Positions 17,224 through 27,673 of a DNA stretch of 64,000 nt are shown here, one piece after another. The notes under the pieces are model-generated. The model made no database searches and was not told the DNA's origin. It saw only the letters and a program-made list of their open reading frames with translations. Origin of the DNA: Leptospira ainlahdjerensis (lineage in GTDB: Bacteria > Spirochaetota > Leptospiria > Leptospirales > Leptospiraceae); assembly GCF_016919175.1 (NCBI RefSeq), contig NZ_JAFFPU010000038.1, positions 36,553-100,552 on the forward strand. Reading direction: 5' to 3'. Position 1 is the stretch's first letter. Each line of letters starts with the position of its first letter. Position numbers and translations under genes: made by a program.

Positions 17224-17456
17224 AAATTCCTATCTTGTTCTAAGATGGGAATGGTTTTTCATTTTTGCGAATCCTGGTCTTCTCACGTTTCTTCGATCGA
17301 ATGTTTTCGGTTTAGAATTTCGATTCTCCTGAGAATTTTGGATCGGCTAAAGTTCGAATCAAAATTCGATCCGAGAATTTGATTTTTAACATCGGAAGTC
17401 TTTCTTTGTTCCAGGGCTTTCCATTTCTAAACCGAGGTTTCCAGTTCATTTACGAG

Positions 17457-17465
17457 TTGACTCAA
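17457..17465 (+). promoter_or_regulatory. TTGACTCAA box of paralog B, right copy
   Basis: 27 nt before the ATG at 17493, the same spacing as before paralog A. Confidence 0.45.
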
Positions 17466-17492
17466 ACAAAGGTTGGAACTCCCATTCAAAGA

Positions 17493-18305
17493 ATGCGAAT
17501 CTTTACTCGCTTTTGTCCGTTTTTGTTTCTCTGTTGTTTTTTGAGTCTGGATCTGAGCGCCAAATCAGTCCTTTTAAAAAACGGCAGAAAGATCGAAAAC
17601 GTAAAGATCAAACCTGTAACGAACGGTTTTGAAATCTCGCACACAAACGGTAAGGTGGAAAACATTTCTCTTTCCGAAGTTCTAAAAATATTCATTTCGG
17701 ACGACGTTCCCAAGTCGGCGCAAATTCTCCCGAGCCCACAATCACAAACAAAGATTAAAAAAAGCGCGGAGACGACAAAAGAGAAGGAACTCTTTTTAGA
17801 CGTTGCGGACGCGATCCCGAAAAAGACATCCGGTTTGAGGTCGTTTTCGGAGGGGTTGATTCCCGGTTGGTCTCGTTTGGTTCGTTCGGATTCTTATGCC
17901 TGGAAAGGATTGGGTTTTTTTTTCATTCTCGCCGAGCTGGCACTTGTGGAAAGAAGTTACGTTTATCTACAGGAACCGGGTTTTGTTTCCGAAGATCCCA
18001 ATTACGGATTCCCGTTCGAATTTTTGTACGCGCTCTGGCTCCGAGATACCAATCTGATACTGGCTGCGGGCATCAACGAAGCGTATTCTACTTATAACAA
18101 GGTTCGATTGAGCGACGGACAAATCCTAGAAAAGTCCCGTTATCTTCAGGAACGAGATTGGATCGTCTCCGGACTTTTGTTTGTTCTTCTTTTGGATGCG
18201 TATATCGGTTACAAATACGAGGACTGGATGATAGTCCCTACTTTGAACGTTTCTTTTTCAGGAAGAGAGAAAGAAATTTCCGGAGGTTTGACGGTTCGTT
18301 TTTGA
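17493..18305 (+). CDS. Tandem paralog B, membrane protein, right copy
   Basis: Identical to 9144-9956 (270 aa). Signal sequence, LLKNGRKIENVKIKP beta domain, SEGLIPGWSRLVRSDSYAWK segment, hydrophobic helices and GGLTVRF end. Followed after 205 bp by paralog A in the same direction. Confidence 0.75.
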   Translation: MRIFTRFCPFLFLCCFLSLDLSAKSVLLKNGRKIENVKIKPVTNGFEISHTNGKVENISLSEVLKIFISDDVPKSAQILPSPQSQTKIKKSAETTKEKELFLDVADAIPKKTSGLRSFSEGLIPGWSRLVRSDSYAWKGLGFFFILAELALVERSYVYLQEPGFVSEDPNYGFPFEFLYALWLRDTNLILAAGINEAYSTYNKVRLSDGQILEKSRYLQERDWIVSGLLFVLLLDAYIGYKYEDWMIVPTLNVSFSGREKEISGGLTVRF

Positions 18306-18474
18306 TTTTTACATAACTCTGCGATTCTTTTTAGAAAGAGCGTTTTGTGTATTTAAGAAATTAGAATCTACTCTTTTTGATTTCGAATTTAAGATCGGAT
18401 CCGAATTCTCCTCATACGAAAAGGTTGAAAGAATGAACTAAAACATTTCTCAATCATTTTCATCCAATAACGAA

Positions 18475-18483
18475 TTGACTCAA
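18475..18483 (+). promoter_or_regulatory. TTGACTCAA box of paralog A, right copy
   Basis: 27 nt before the ATG at 18511; a TATTGT -10-like hexamer is at 18498-18503 after a 17-nt spacer. Confidence 0.5.
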
Positions 18484-18510
18484 GGTATGTTCCCAAGTAT
18501 TGTTCAAACG

Positions 18511-19335
18511 ATGCGAAATTTCGCCCCCGTTGTTTTCTTTTTTTTTCTTTTGTTATCCCCGCTTTGTTTTTTCGATTTCTCCTTGGACGCAAAATCGGTT
18601 TTGCTCAAAAACGGAAGGAAGATCGAAAACGTAAAGATCAAACCCGTAGCGAACGGTTTTGAAATCTCACACGCAAACGGTAAGACTGAGAATATTCCTC
18701 TTTCCAAGGTTTTGAAAATATTCGTTTCGGATGGAATTCCGAAATCATCTTCCATTCCCCGCACTTCCGACTCACAAACAAAGACGGAAAGAATCGAAGA
18801 GCCATCGAAAGAGAAGGAACTCTTCTTAGAGGTTGCGGACGCGACTCCGAAAAGGACCTCCGGTTTGAAGTCGTTTTCGGAAGGTTTGATTCCCGGATGG
18901 TCTCGTTTGGTTCGTTCCGATTCTTATGCTTGGAAGAGTGTTGGATTTTTTTTCATTCTCGCGGAACTCTATCTTGCGGAAAGAAGTTACGTTTATCTAT
19001 CGAAGCCGAAGCCCTTGAGCGAGTCCGATTCTTACAGTAGTCCTCCTGAAGTTTACGCTTCCATTTTGAGTCGGGATACGAATTTAATATTGGCGACCTT
19101 GGCGCATGAATATTATTCCATCAGCCAGAGAGTTGAATTGGTAGATGGACAGATTCTGCAGAGAGGGAGATATTTTCAGGAAAGAAATTTATACGTTTCC
19201 GGATTTTTATTCGTTTTGCTCTTGGACGCTTTTCTCGGTTACAAACTGGAAGAATGGACGGTGGTTCCTTCGGTGAGGATTTCGTTTTTGGAAAGGGAGA
19301 AAGAAATTTCAGGAGGATTTACGGTTCGTTTTTGA
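18511..19335 (+). CDS. Tandem paralog A, membrane protein, right copy
   Basis: Identical to 8114-8938 (274 aa). It ends 65 bp before the ATG of the lipoprotein at 19401, whose predicted ECF promoter lies in that gap. Confidence 0.75.
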   Translation: MRNFAPVVFFFFLLLSPLCFFDFSLDAKSVLLKNGRKIENVKIKPVANGFEISHANGKTENIPLSKVLKIFVSDGIPKSSSIPRTSDSQTKTERIEEPSKEKELFLEVADATPKRTSGLKSFSEGLIPGWSRLVRSDSYAWKSVGFFFILAELYLAERSYVYLSKPKPLSESDSYSSPPEVYASILSRDTNLILATLAHEYYSISQRVELVDGQILQRGRYFQERNLYVSGFLFVLLLDAFLGYKLEEWTVVPSVRISFLEREKEISGGFTVRF

Positions 19336-19343
19336 TTTCAACT

Positions 19344-19369
19344 GGCACACTTTTGGTTTCCATACCGTA
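19344..19369 (+). promoter_or_regulatory. Predicted ECF promoter of lipoprotein gene, right copy
   Basis: GGCAC (19344-19348), 17 nt, CGTA (19366-19369). It sits 9 bp after the stop of paralog A, showing that the lipoprotein has its own start site. Confidence 0.55.
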
Positions 19370-19400
19370 AGCAGTGTGAATCCAAAAGGAGGATTTCACG

Positions 19401-20126
19401 ATGCTTTTGAAAAAAACGATTTCTCTCATTCTTTTAACTTTCCTCTTTTCCTATTGCGATGGGAAATCCGGGAACGATGATTCCATGAAAAATTTTGCGC
19501 TCCTGATGGCGCTGACTTCCCCTAAAGATCAAGGTGTTTCCGGTTTGTATTCGGCCTTAAATCTCAGAGATACCGGCAACGGTGGTGGAGCGGGTGCGTA
19601 TTCCAACGGAGCGGTTTCTCCATTGGCTGTGGTCAGTCAGTCGATGAAATGCCCAAAAGGTGGTTCCATGGATTTGTCCGGAGACGTGGTTATAACCCCC
19701 GTGGGTGCGGGAGTTATAACGATGCAGCTTAACGGAGCAAAGTCGATTTATACCTCTTGCTCTTTTTCCGCTCCTGCTCTCGATGGAAGCAGTAATTCTA
19801 ACGTTTCCGTTTTACTTGAGGGAGAACTTTTACAAGACGCCACCATGACACAAACCACGGATCCGACTTCGACTACTTCGCTTTACAAAGTTTCCGCTTC
19901 CGGAACCCAAAGAATTCGTTCCAGCAACTATAAGGTAAACGGATTTTTGTATCCCACATTCGACGTTACGTTTACAAGAAACAACGCGAAACTATCGATT
20001 GAGAACGCGAACGATATCGATAAGGCCGTTGTCAACATCGACGAGACCGTACGTGTCACCGGAACGGTCGGAACCGAAACCGTAGATTCTACTTATTCAT
20101 ACAAGGGTTCTTACAAATTGAAATAA
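19401..20126 (+). CDS. Lipoprotein, predicted ECF sigma target, right copy
   Basis: Identical to 7323-8048 (241 aa). Lipobox FLFSYC; AGGAGG ribosome site at a good distance from the ATG; terminator at 20136-20169. Confidence 0.8.
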   Translation: MLLKKTISLILLTFLFSYCDGKSGNDDSMKNFALLMALTSPKDQGVSGLYSALNLRDTGNGGGAGAYSNGAVSPLAVVSQSMKCPKGGSMDLSGDVVITPVGAGVITMQLNGAKSIYTSCSFSAPALDGSSNSNVSVLLEGELLQDATMTQTTDPTSTTSLYKVSASGTQRIRSSNYKVNGFLYPTFDVTFTRNNAKLSIENANDIDKAVVNIDETVRVTGTVGTETVDSTYSYKGSYKLK

Positions 20127-20135
20127 GCTCCGTTT

Positions 20136-20169
20136 AAAACCGCCGGGGAATTTTTCCTCGGCGGTTTTT
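20136..20169 (+). terminator. Rho-independent terminator, right copy
   Basis: Mirror of 7280-7313. CCGCCG/CGGCGG stem followed by a T-rich run. Confidence 0.85.
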
Positions 20170-20270
20170 CCTTTTTTGATTCTCCCGAAATCTTTTTCCC
20201 GATCAGAACTCATTCTTTTTCAAAAAAATTGGGTTGAGCGAAACTGAAAAAACAAACGAAGTAGTCTGCC

Positions 20271-21410
20271 ATGACGCTTACAAAACGAATCCTCGGTGTT
20301 TCCTTGATTCTTCTCCTCGGTTTTTATACCATCTGGTCCAACGTCGGACGAACGCCTTCTTTACAACCAATCCAAACCCGCATCGAACGAACGTTAGTCG
20401 ACGGTGTCGACTCGAACAAGGGAAACATTTTGGGAATTCAACCCTGGATGTCTGCCGAAGATTACGCGAGCGCCGATCGGTTTCGGGAAAAGATCGAATC
20501 GTATCTTCTTCTGGCCGAAAAAAAAGGTTTTCTAAATCCAAAAACGATCGTGGTTCTTCCCGAATACTTGGGAACTTGGCTCGTTGTGGTCGGCGAAAAA
20601 GAATCGATATACCGAGCCGCTCGAATGAAAGAGGCGATGGAGAATCTTGTCCTCAGCAACTTTTTTTCCTTTGTTTGGAATTGGATTCAAGCAAAAGCGG
20701 AAGACAAGGTTTCCGACGCCGTCTTTCGGATGAAATCGAAGGAGATGCTTGTCGCTTATCAAAATACATTCTCCGGTCTTTCCAGGAAGTTTTCGATAAC
20801 GATCGTAGCGGGTTCGATTCTTCTTCCGGAACCTTTTGTAAAAGATGGTTTTTTAAGAATCGGGAACGGCGCTTTGCAAAACGGATCCTTCGTTTTTCTT
20901 CCAGATGGAAAGGTTGCCGAGAACTCTTCTCTAAAAATATTCCCCGTAGACGACGAAAAACCCTTTGTTCGAGCGTCGACCGTTGAAAATCTCAGGATCG
21001 TTTCCACTCCTGCCGGAAAACTAGGGATTTTGGTCTGCGCTGATTCCTGGTATCCGGAGGTTTACGAAACATTCAGAAAACAGAATGTAGCTTTTGTCGT
21101 TGTGCCCTCCTTTGTGGCTCCCAACGGCGCAATGGATGCGATTTGGAAGGGTTACAACGGTTCCGAAAATCCATCCGATATTCAAAGAAGCGATATCGGA
21201 AGAATACGAGAAGGGGAAGCTTGGTTGAAATACGCTTTGGCCGGGAGAATTTCAAGTTCCGGAGCGAACTTTGGGATGAATGTTTTCTTAAGAGGTGACC
21301 TCTGGGACTTAGGTTCCGATGGAGAAACGATCTTCGTGAGCGGTTCGAGGGCCCAAACTCATCCTCGGATTTTCGGTGCGAGTCTCGTAAATCTTTTGTT
21401 GTATTTATAA
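20271..21410 (+). CDS. Nitrilase-superfamily hydrolase, right copy
   Basis: 379 aa, one residue longer than the left copy (6042-7178). A G-to-T change at 21406 turns the TGA stop into TTA, and the frame ends at the following TAA. A second G-to-T change (21397) makes Trp into Leu. All catalytic motifs (VLPEYLG, SRKFSI, LVCADSWYPE) are unchanged. Confidence 0.8.
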   Translation: MTLTKRILGVSLILLLGFYTIWSNVGRTPSLQPIQTRIERTLVDGVDSNKGNILGIQPWMSAEDYASADRFREKIESYLLLAEKKGFLNPKTIVVLPEYLGTWLVVVGEKESIYRAARMKEAMENLVLSNFFSFVWNWIQAKAEDKVSDAVFRMKSKEMLVAYQNTFSGLSRKFSITIVAGSILLPEPFVKDGFLRIGNGALQNGSFVFLPDGKVAENSSLKIFPVDDEKPFVRASTVENLRIVSTPAGKLGILVCADSWYPEVYETFRKQNVAFVVVPSFVAPNGAMDAIWKGYNGSENPSDIQRSDIGRIREGEAWLKYALAGRISSSGANFGMNVFLRGDLWDLGSDGETIFVSGSRAQTHPRIFGASLVNLLLYL

Positions 21411-21485
21411 GAAAAATTTATTTATTGAAAACTATTAAGAAAGAATTATCTTAGTCGCATGTCTCAATCTAACATTGAAGTCTTA
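21397..21485. other. Divergent patch between the two arms, right side
   Basis: Differences from the left arm at 21397, 21406, 21424, 21434, 21448, 21467, 21474 and 21485. Reading left to right version on this strand they are G>T twice, C>A four times (21424, 21434, 21448, 21485) and T>A twice; all are transversions. Confidence 0.9.
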
Positions 21486-21992
21486 TCAGAAAACTTTATC
21501 AACAAACACAAACAAGCTTCCATCGGAAAGTGGTTCGGTCTTGAATCGCTGAACTTGGATGGAAAACCCTTCGGAGCTTTTTTCCAAGGAGAACTCGTTT
21601 TAAAACTCGGTGCGGAGAAAATTGCCGAAATCATCGCGCGTTATCCGGGAGCTAAACTTTTTGATCCGTCCGGAAAGGGAAGGGCGATGAAGGATTGGCT
21701 TCAGATTCCGAGCGAATTCCAAGAAGATTGGGATTCTTTATCGGAAAGTGCGATTCTTTTCGCTCTTTCGAATCTTGGCCCGGCGCCAAAGAAGACGGCT
21801 GTGAAGAAGGCGGTTAAAAAGAAAGCTCCCGCAAAGAAAAAGAGCGCTCCTAAGAAAAAAGCCGCAAAAGCTAAAAAGGCGGCGGCGAAAAAGGCAAAAC
21901 CGAAAACGAAGTCAAAGCCTAAGACGAAGAAAAAAGTCGTTAAGAAAAAAGCGGCCAAGAAAAAGACTGCGGTGAAAAAACGGAAGAAGTAG
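21459..21992 (+). CDS. TfoX/YjbR-like protein with histone H1-like tail, right copy
   Basis: 177 aa. Same as 5457-5990 except for residues 3, 6 and 9 (MSQSNIEVL here), all from the substitution patch. The folded domain and Lys/Ala-rich tail are unchanged. Confidence 0.8.
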   Translation: MSQSNIEVLSENFINKHKQASIGKWFGLESLNLDGKPFGAFFQGELVLKLGAEKIAEIIARYPGAKLFDPSGKGRAMKDWLQIPSEFQEDWDSLSESAILFALSNLGPAPKKTAVKKAVKKKAPAKKKSAPKKKAAKAKKAAAKKAKPKTKSKPKTKKKVVKKKAAKKKTAVKKRKK

Positions 21993-22002
21993 TCTTCGGA
22001 AT

Positions 22003-22039
22003 GTTTGTAAACCTCGAGAAATAGAAGAGGTTTACAAAC
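22003..22039. terminator. Bidirectional hairpin between convergent genes, right copy
   Basis: Mirror of 5410-5446; 13-bp perfect stem. Confidence 0.7.
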
Positions 22040-22077
22040 TCAACTTCGTAGGATAGAAATTCGTTTTGAAATTAGGT

Positions 22078-23070
22078 TTATTTTGTTTCCAATAATACCT
22101 TTCCGATAAAATCCTCCGTTTCTTTGAGAATTTTCTCCTTATCGCTCACCATATATTTCGAAAAAAGGACGTGATCGCCGACTTCGAGTCGAACCGCTTT
22201 ATTTAGAGGGTTCGCTTTTCCATTCTTCTGAATCCTTTCAAAAGCGTTTAACATCGATTTAACGGAGGCCGATTTGTCTTGTTCCTGATCGTTCTTATAA
22301 TAATAGAACATCAAGACGGGAGAGGTTATTTTTGAAAAAGGGTCCGTGTTGAGGACGAATTCCTTTAAGTCGGAGACGTTTTGAACCGCAGCGAGATACT
22401 GATCTCGATACCAGAATGCGCTCGCGGGATCTCTTTTTTGTTCGTCTGTCGACTTTCTAATTTTTCCAAGAAGAAGATGTCCGAATTCTTTTCCCCAAGA
22501 GAATTGATAGAGCCCTCCCAATGGATTTGTGAAATCGTAAAAAGGGGATGCTAAAATCAGGACATGAACTTTCTCGGGATATTTTGCTGCTAAATAGGTG
22601 GAGATCAAACCGCCCATGCTGGTTCCGATCAGAATCGTTTTTTTTCCGAGTTTCTCCGCTTCCAAAAAGGCGGTTTCCGCGTCTTGGATGATCTGATCAA
22701 AACTTGTATCTCTGTGATCTTCTAAGTTAGTTCCGTGTCCGGGAAGACGAACATAATAGAGATTCGCTTTGAGATCTTTTGCAAGTTTATCCGTTACTTC
22801 TTCGCCCTCCGCCCGGGAAGCCCCGAAGCCGTGAATGTAAAGAATGGCTACTTCGGTTTTTCCGGGAGAATAACGAACAAGTTTTTCTTCGTTTCCGGGT
22901 CTCGCTTTTTTAGAAAGACTGATCTGAAGTTTTTCCTTATAATACGTTTCAAAGTCGGAATGCAAAGGGGTCGGTTTGTATTCGTATTTAGGAATCTCCG
23001 CATAAAAAGTTACTACAAGGAAAAGGGAGAAAGCTCCCAATATTCCAAGCGCCCACTTAAGTATCTTCAT
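22078..23070 (-). CDS. Alpha/beta-hydrolase, lysophospholipase-like, right copy
   Basis: Identical to 4379-5371 (330 aa; N-terminal anchor, IHGFGAS, GTSMGG, GDHVLF). Start at 23070 for the same ribosome-site reason. Confidence 0.85.
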   Translation of the reverse strand: MKILKWALGILGAFSLFLVVTFYAEIPKYEYKPTPLHSDFETYYKEKLQISLSKKARPGNEEKLVRYSPGKTEVAILYIHGFGASRAEGEEVTDKLAKDLKANLYYVRLPGHGTNLEDHRDTSFDQIIQDAETAFLEAEKLGKKTILIGTSMGGLISTYLAAKYPEKVHVLILASPFYDFTNPLGGLYQFSWGKEFGHLLLGKIRKSTDEQKRDPASAFWYRDQYLAAVQNVSDLKEFVLNTDPFSKITSPVLMFYYYKNDQEQDKSASVKSMLNAFERIQKNGKANPLNKAVRLEVGDHVLFSKYMVSDKEKILKETEDFIGKVLLETK

Positions 23071-23162
23071 TTCTCTTTTCCCCTCTCTGTTCGGATGGAA
23101 CAATTCAACCGATCGGATCCTTCTCTGCAATTAAAATAAATCGAAGGATTTCTGAAGGGGAG

Positions 23163-23531
23163 GCCTTGTTTGGGTTTATACGCAGTTCGCCTAAACACGG
23201 CGATGGGGTGGGTTCGTGATTCTGGAGTTGCCTTGTTTGGGTTTATACGCAGTTCGCCTAAACACGGCGATGGAGTTGGTTCGTGATTTTGGAGTTGCGA
23301 TGTTCGGGTTTATACGCAGTTCGCCTAAACGCGGCGATGGGGGTGGTTCGTGATTTTGGAGTTGCCTTGTTTGGGTTTATACGCAGTTCGCCTAAACGCG
23401 GCGATGGGGTGGGTTCGTGATTTTGGAGTTGCGATGTTTGGGTTTATACGCAGTTCGCGTAAACGCGGCGATGGAGTTGGTTCGTGATCTTGAAGTCGCC
23501 TTGTTCGGGTTTATGCGCAGTTCGCATAAAC
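23163..23531. repeat. 67-bp tandem repeat array, right copy
   Basis: Mirror of 3918-4286 with the same number of units and, as far as compared, the same unit order. Variable-number loci usually change quickly, so equal arrays point to a very recent duplication or an artefact. Confidence 0.9.
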
Positions 23532-23692
23532 ACACAAATATAAAAAGCCTCCGAAACAACAAATGCTTTCCCAAAGAAAATCCCGTCTTGCGAAAGGCAG
23601 ATTTTATAGGAACCCTGCTCACCGTTTGGGAAAAGCTGCGGAAATAAAATATAGAATGAGATTTGTATCCTTTTTTTAATTCTGGAAAAATT

Positions 23693-24100
23693 ATGAGACA
23701 ATCAATCTTTACGTTCCGAATATTCAGTTATGGGATTATCGTTTGGGTCATCCCGTTCGTTCTTGCGATTCCATTATTTCAACTCCTTGGAAGTAATCGA
23801 CTTTTCTTCAAATCGATTCTGGGGGTTATTCTTGCGCTCACGGTTGTTGTTTTTTGGGGATTGTATTTAAGAACAGTTAACTCCGATTTTCAAAAACATT
23901 CTTATTCCGCCAGCGTTCTCTGGCTGGTCTTGAGTATTGTGCCAGATCTTTTGGCGTTTATCATCGGCTTTAAAATGAACGCCTTCACCTATTTTACTGA
24001 AATCGCGATCAGTTATTTAGTGATACCGGTAATCCTTATCGGAAGTTCTTGGATCTTGGATAGGAAGCTGCAAGGTAAATCCTATAACCAAAATCTATAA
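23693..24100 (+). CDS. Small four-helix membrane protein, right copy
   Basis: Identical to 3349-3756 (135 aa), with a GGAAAA ribosome-like site before the ATG. Confidence 0.65.
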   Translation: MRQSIFTFRIFSYGIIVWVIPFVLAIPLFQLLGSNRLFFKSILGVILALTVVVFWGLYLRTVNSDFQKHSYSASVLWLVLSIVPDLLAFIIGFKMNAFTYFTEIAISYLVIPVILIGSSWILDRKLQGKSYNQNL

Positions 24101-25431
24101 ATCGATATTACGTTTGTGATTCTCGGTTCCCCTTCCGGTGGAATTATAACCGTACCAACAATTTGAGAGGGAGATACAATGAGAATCGTCCCGAGAAGAG
24201 AGATTTTGTAGGAATTCCTACAAGGAAGTTTTTACTTGCAAAAAATATAATTTTTTGATAGAGGAAAGTCGCCGGAATTTTTCCGCCACCCACCCCACCA
24301 CCCGAAAATCGGGCGGGGCGCGCGAATTTCACAGTGGAATTGTAGGAGTTCCGACAGATTTCCGTCCGGGTCCGGATAACTTTTGGATAAGGTTTCACGG
24401 TGGAATCTAGAGTCTTCTACACTTTCAGATCCGCGCCGGAAGCAGATCTAAAACGTCGCAAGAATTCCTCCGCTATTTTTTTTGAAAATAGATTGGATCC
24501 GGAGCCCCTTGCGGGTTTTACGAGTTCGGGAAAAGTCCCAGAGATTTCTCTTCGATGTCTGGTAGCTTACGTCCGTTTCTTTTTCACAGAAGTATCCGAG
24601 GCTTTCTAAATACTTAAAAAAATTAGAATATTTAAAATTAAGATTCTAATCAAATTAACGAAATTGAATATATATTTCCCTTTTTTTCGATTCAAGAATC
24701 AAAAAAGGAACGGCTTAGAAAACGTCTTACGATGTGGATTTTAATTTTTGTATTGGATTTTTGATCCAATGTAAAGAATCGAGAAGCCAGTTGGATGGAA
24801 GCCGGGCTCTAATAACAGCCTTGTTTCCCTGGAGGTCGAGCACGCAGTCTTGGCTGAAAAATTCCGGGGCAACTTTGTGCTTGAACTCAAAGTTCAAGCA
24901 CATTCGAAACTCTCAAAGAACAACTTGAACCCCTCTATCGAAGCAAATTGTAGAATCGAATGAGAAAATTCATACAATCAAAACGCTCCTTACTAGGTCG
25001 GTTTCTTAAAATTACTTTCCTTAGAATCTCAACCCGGTCCGATCTGTAATAAGCCAAATCCGAGATTCTCTTCCGGTCGCCGGTTGCAACCGATAGGAAT
25101 TTATAACTCGTGTGAATTGCATTCTTCGATACACAACATCACTCAAAGGCATTCATTCCTTCACAAACATGCGTTGAGATTTTTTATAATATTTGCGGCT
25201 CTATGTAGGATCGAGAAGAGACGTTCTCTTTTGTCCTTACAATTTCAAGACGAATCAATCCATGGAAACGTTTTTGGTTCGATTCGTTTCATTCGATCGA
25301 TAAAACGAATCGGAAAGATCAAAAAAGCGGCGGATTCTTTTTCCATTTTCAGGAATGGGTTGCGCGAGAGAGAAAAGTCGATTAGAATCACCGCAAAAAA
25401 ACAAGTTGGAAAAAAAATTTAGGAGAATTTG
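24101..25431. other. Gene-free stretch with hairpin and dispersed repeat, right copy
   Basis: Mirror of 2018-3348. Holds element copy A (24154-24358) and the 11-bp perfect hairpin (24876-24902). No convincing gene. Confidence 0.5.
24154..24358 (-). repeat. Dispersed ~200-bp intergenic element, copy A right
   Basis: Mirror of 3091-3295. Confidence 0.8.
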
Positions 25432-25992
25432 ATGCCGATTTTAAATCTGAGAATTTTAGAGAATCCGGGAAAGTTAATCGTAGTCCTGGTTTTAGGTGCG
25501 ATCGGACTTGCCGCTTGCGATCAAATCCATGTATATTACGGAGTTCTAAAGTATTTTCATTCCGGATTATGGGGACAAGCTTGGTGGGTGGCGCCTCAAT
25601 TCTTGCTTGCAACTTTCTTTATGTATTTAGGCGCTTTCTTTTTTCGAAAAGAAAGCGGGGAATTTAACAAAAAAGATTTCGTGATTTCAACCCTTTGGTT
25701 TGTGGGGGTTTATTTTGCAAGCGGCGTCTATGCAGATCAATCTTTATTGCTTGCGGCGATCTATTTGTTTTTTTGGATTCTTAGAATCTTCTTTTCAGAG
25801 AATAGAAAAGAACTGGGTTTGTTTTCTATTCTTCTTGCGATCGCAGGCGCTATGATGGAGGGATTGATTTCTCGGGCGGGCCTTTTTTATTATACACAAC
25901 CGGATTTTCTTCTGGTTCCGATTTGGCTTCCCGGTTTATATCTCCACGGAGCGTTTCTGATCTGGAATCTTGTTCCTTGGATCAGAAGATAA
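25432..25992 (+). CDS. Multi-pass membrane protein, right copy
   Basis: Identical to 1457-2017 (186 aa). AGGAG ribosome site before the ATG. Five or six hydrophobic segments; family not recognised. Confidence 0.75.
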   Translation: MPILNLRILENPGKLIVVLVLGAIGLAACDQIHVYYGVLKYFHSGLWGQAWWVAPQFLLATFFMYLGAFFFRKESGEFNKKDFVISTLWFVGVYFASGVYADQSLLLAAIYLFFWILRIFFSENRKELGLFSILLAIAGAMMEGLISRAGLFYYTQPDFLLVPIWLPGLYLHGAFLIWNLVPWIRR

Positions 25993-26069
25993 AAAAGCGG
26001 ATTCTTTAAGGAGAGTTTTTTGAGAGAAAAACGCATCTTGGAACTCCGGATAGAAAATCCGATCCTCCA

Positions 26070-27002
26070 TTAAGACGGTTCAAAGTGTTCAAAACCAGAA
26101 TGTTCAAAATTCTTTTCGGTGTTTTTTTGGAAGTATCGAACTCCTTTCCAGGCTCCGGTCGTAGCACCAATTTTTGTGATTGATATTCCGGCTAACGTGT
26201 TCGGGAGTTCGAAGGGACTCAAGAAGAGAAGTTCCAATTCTTCTCCCGAACTCAAGACCTCTTCCAAACTCAAAAACGAAAGAATTCCCTCCGGAGAAGG
26301 AATTCTTTCCAGAAAGATTTCCAGGCCGAGTTCGGAGGACGCCGAGAGTTTGGGAAGATCCTGGAGGAGACCGTCCGTAAGATCCATACAGGACGAGACC
26401 GGAAAGTTTCGGGAGAGTTCTTGGGCCACTTTCAGTCGGGCCTTCGGTGAAAGATGTTTTTCCAAAGAAAGACTTCGGAGGGGTTCCGGCACTGAGAGGC
26501 CTTCGTTCAGAATTTTATAACCGAGTTGAGAAAGACCTACGGCGCCGGAAAGATAGAGAAAGTCGCCCAACTTTCCGCCGGAACGTTTCCAGGGAAGGGT
26601 TGAAGTTCCGACCAGAGTAAGAGTGAGATTGAGAGAAGGGGAGCGATACGTGTCTCCTCCGCAAAGTGTGATTCCATAGGAAGAAAGAGTTGTTTCGAGA
26701 GACTGCGAGAAAGGAAGAATCCATTCTTCTTTTGAGAATTCAGGGCTGAGTCCAAGGTTTAAGAATGCTTTTGTGGGAACTCCACCTCCTGCGGCGATGT
26801 CCGAGACGTTGACTTCCACGAGTTTTTTAGCGATTTCTCTGGGGCCGCTCCATTCGATTCGGAAATGGGTTCCTTCGCAGATCGTATCCGTCGTGTAGAT
26901 CCGACCTTCTTCGTCCAGATAACAGTCGTCAGTCTGTAAAGATTCGGGAGGATAGAGTGCGCGGATGATTTCCGATTCTTTCAAATTCGAATTTTCCTTC
27001 AA
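26070..27002 (-). CDS. thiL: Thiamine-monophosphate kinase, right copy
   Basis: Identical to 447-1379 (310 aa). A second thiL is unexpected, since one copy suffices for thiamine diphosphate synthesis. Same TTG start and divergent YceI-like neighbour. Confidence 0.9.
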   Translation of the reverse strand: MKENSNLKESEIIRALYPPESLQTDDCYLDEEGRIYTTDTICEGTHFRIEWSGPREIAKKLVEVNVSDIAAGGGVPTKAFLNLGLSPEFSKEEWILPFSQSLETTLSSYGITLCGGDTYRSPSLNLTLTLVGTSTLPWKRSGGKLGDFLYLSGAVGLSQLGYKILNEGLSVPEPLRSLSLEKHLSPKARLKVAQELSRNFPVSSCMDLTDGLLQDLPKLSASSELGLEIFLERIPSPEGILSFLSLEEVLSSGEELELLFLSPFELPNTLAGISITKIGATTGAWKGVRYFQKNTEKNFEHSGFEHFEPS

Positions 27003-27043
27003 AAATCTTGACTTTCTTTGATTTCGGATCAGTCTGAGAGACT

Positions 27044-27673
27044 ATGAAACGAATCATTCTATTCTATTCTTTGATCCTCCTTCCATTTGTCGCCGGATTT
27101 TCAGAAGAAGCGACCAAAAACAAAAACTGTTCTTACACTTACGATCATTCTTCCACGAAGTTTGGGTGGAAGGCTTTCAAGTTTACGGAGAAGACCGGGG
27201 TCGGAGGTTCTTTCGAAAAGATTGAAGTGGACGGAACTTCGTCCGGGAAGTCTCCGGAAAAAGCTTTGAAGGGACTCAAATTTACGATCGATCCGAATAC
27301 GGTGAATTCCGGGAACAACGAGAGAGACGCGAAGATTAAGTCCGCATTTTTCTTTCCTCTGAAGAAAAACGGAAAAATCGAAGGAAAGGTATTATCCGTA
27401 GAGTTGAATTCCGACAAGAAGGCGGGGAAGGGAGTGATTCAACTTCAGTTCAATGGGGTAACGAAGAAAATCGACGTGAACTTCTCCATCTCGGAAGAAT
27501 CGCAGATCGAAGCAACGAGCAAAATCGAACTCGGAGATTTCAAAGCTCTTTCTTCGGTGGAGGCCCTGAACCAAGTCTGCAATGACCTTCACAAAGGAAA
27601 GGACGGAATTTCGAAACTCTGGCCGGACGTGGATCTAACGATCTCAACTAAACTCAAGAGCGAATGTAAGTAA
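27044..27673 (+). CDS. YceI-like exported protein, complete copy
   Basis: 209 aa with a cleavable signal peptide (about 1-20) and the YceI lipocalin-like pattern: [41 protein letters not shown], and a [12 protein letters not shown] strand. Length is normal for the family. It should bind an isoprenoid-like lipid in the periplasm; ligand unknown. The first 135 codons are shared with the left arm, and the palindrome visible in the window stops inside this gene at 27448 only because the window starts there. Confidence 0.85.
   Translation: MKRIILFYSLILLPFVAGFSEEATKNKNCSYTYDHSSTKFGWKAFKFTEKTGVGGSFEKIEVDGTSSGKSPEKALKGLKFTIDPNTVNSGNNERDAKIKSAFFFPLKKNGKIEGKVLSVELNSDKKAGKGVIQLQFNGVTKKIDVNFSISEESQIEATSKIELGDFKALSSVEALNQVCNDLHKGKDGISKLWPDVDLTISTKLKSECK

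Larger units (their letters stand above)
17186..17492. promoter_or_regulatory. Divergent control region between sigma copy 1 and paralog B, right copy
   Basis: Mirror of 9957-10263; no gene. Contains the leader hairpin at 17193-17223 and the TTGACTCAA box at 17457-17465. Confidence 0.5.
13778..27448. repeat. Right arm of giant inverted repeat
   Basis: Reverse complement of 1-13671. Beyond 27448 the sequence continues into the rest of the YceI-like gene and rplM-rpsI; its partner would lie outside the window. Confidence 0.97.

Noticed and set aside
20234..20986. 250-codon frame overlapping the nitrilase-like gene (and its mirror at 6463-7215)
   Set aside because: Arg/Ser-rich shadow of the nitrilase frame with no ribosome site or family similarity.
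1..27448. Composite transposon or integrative element as the cause of the inverted arms
   Set aside because: No transposase, integrase, terminal repeats or target duplications are seen; the arms hold ordinary chromosomal genes.
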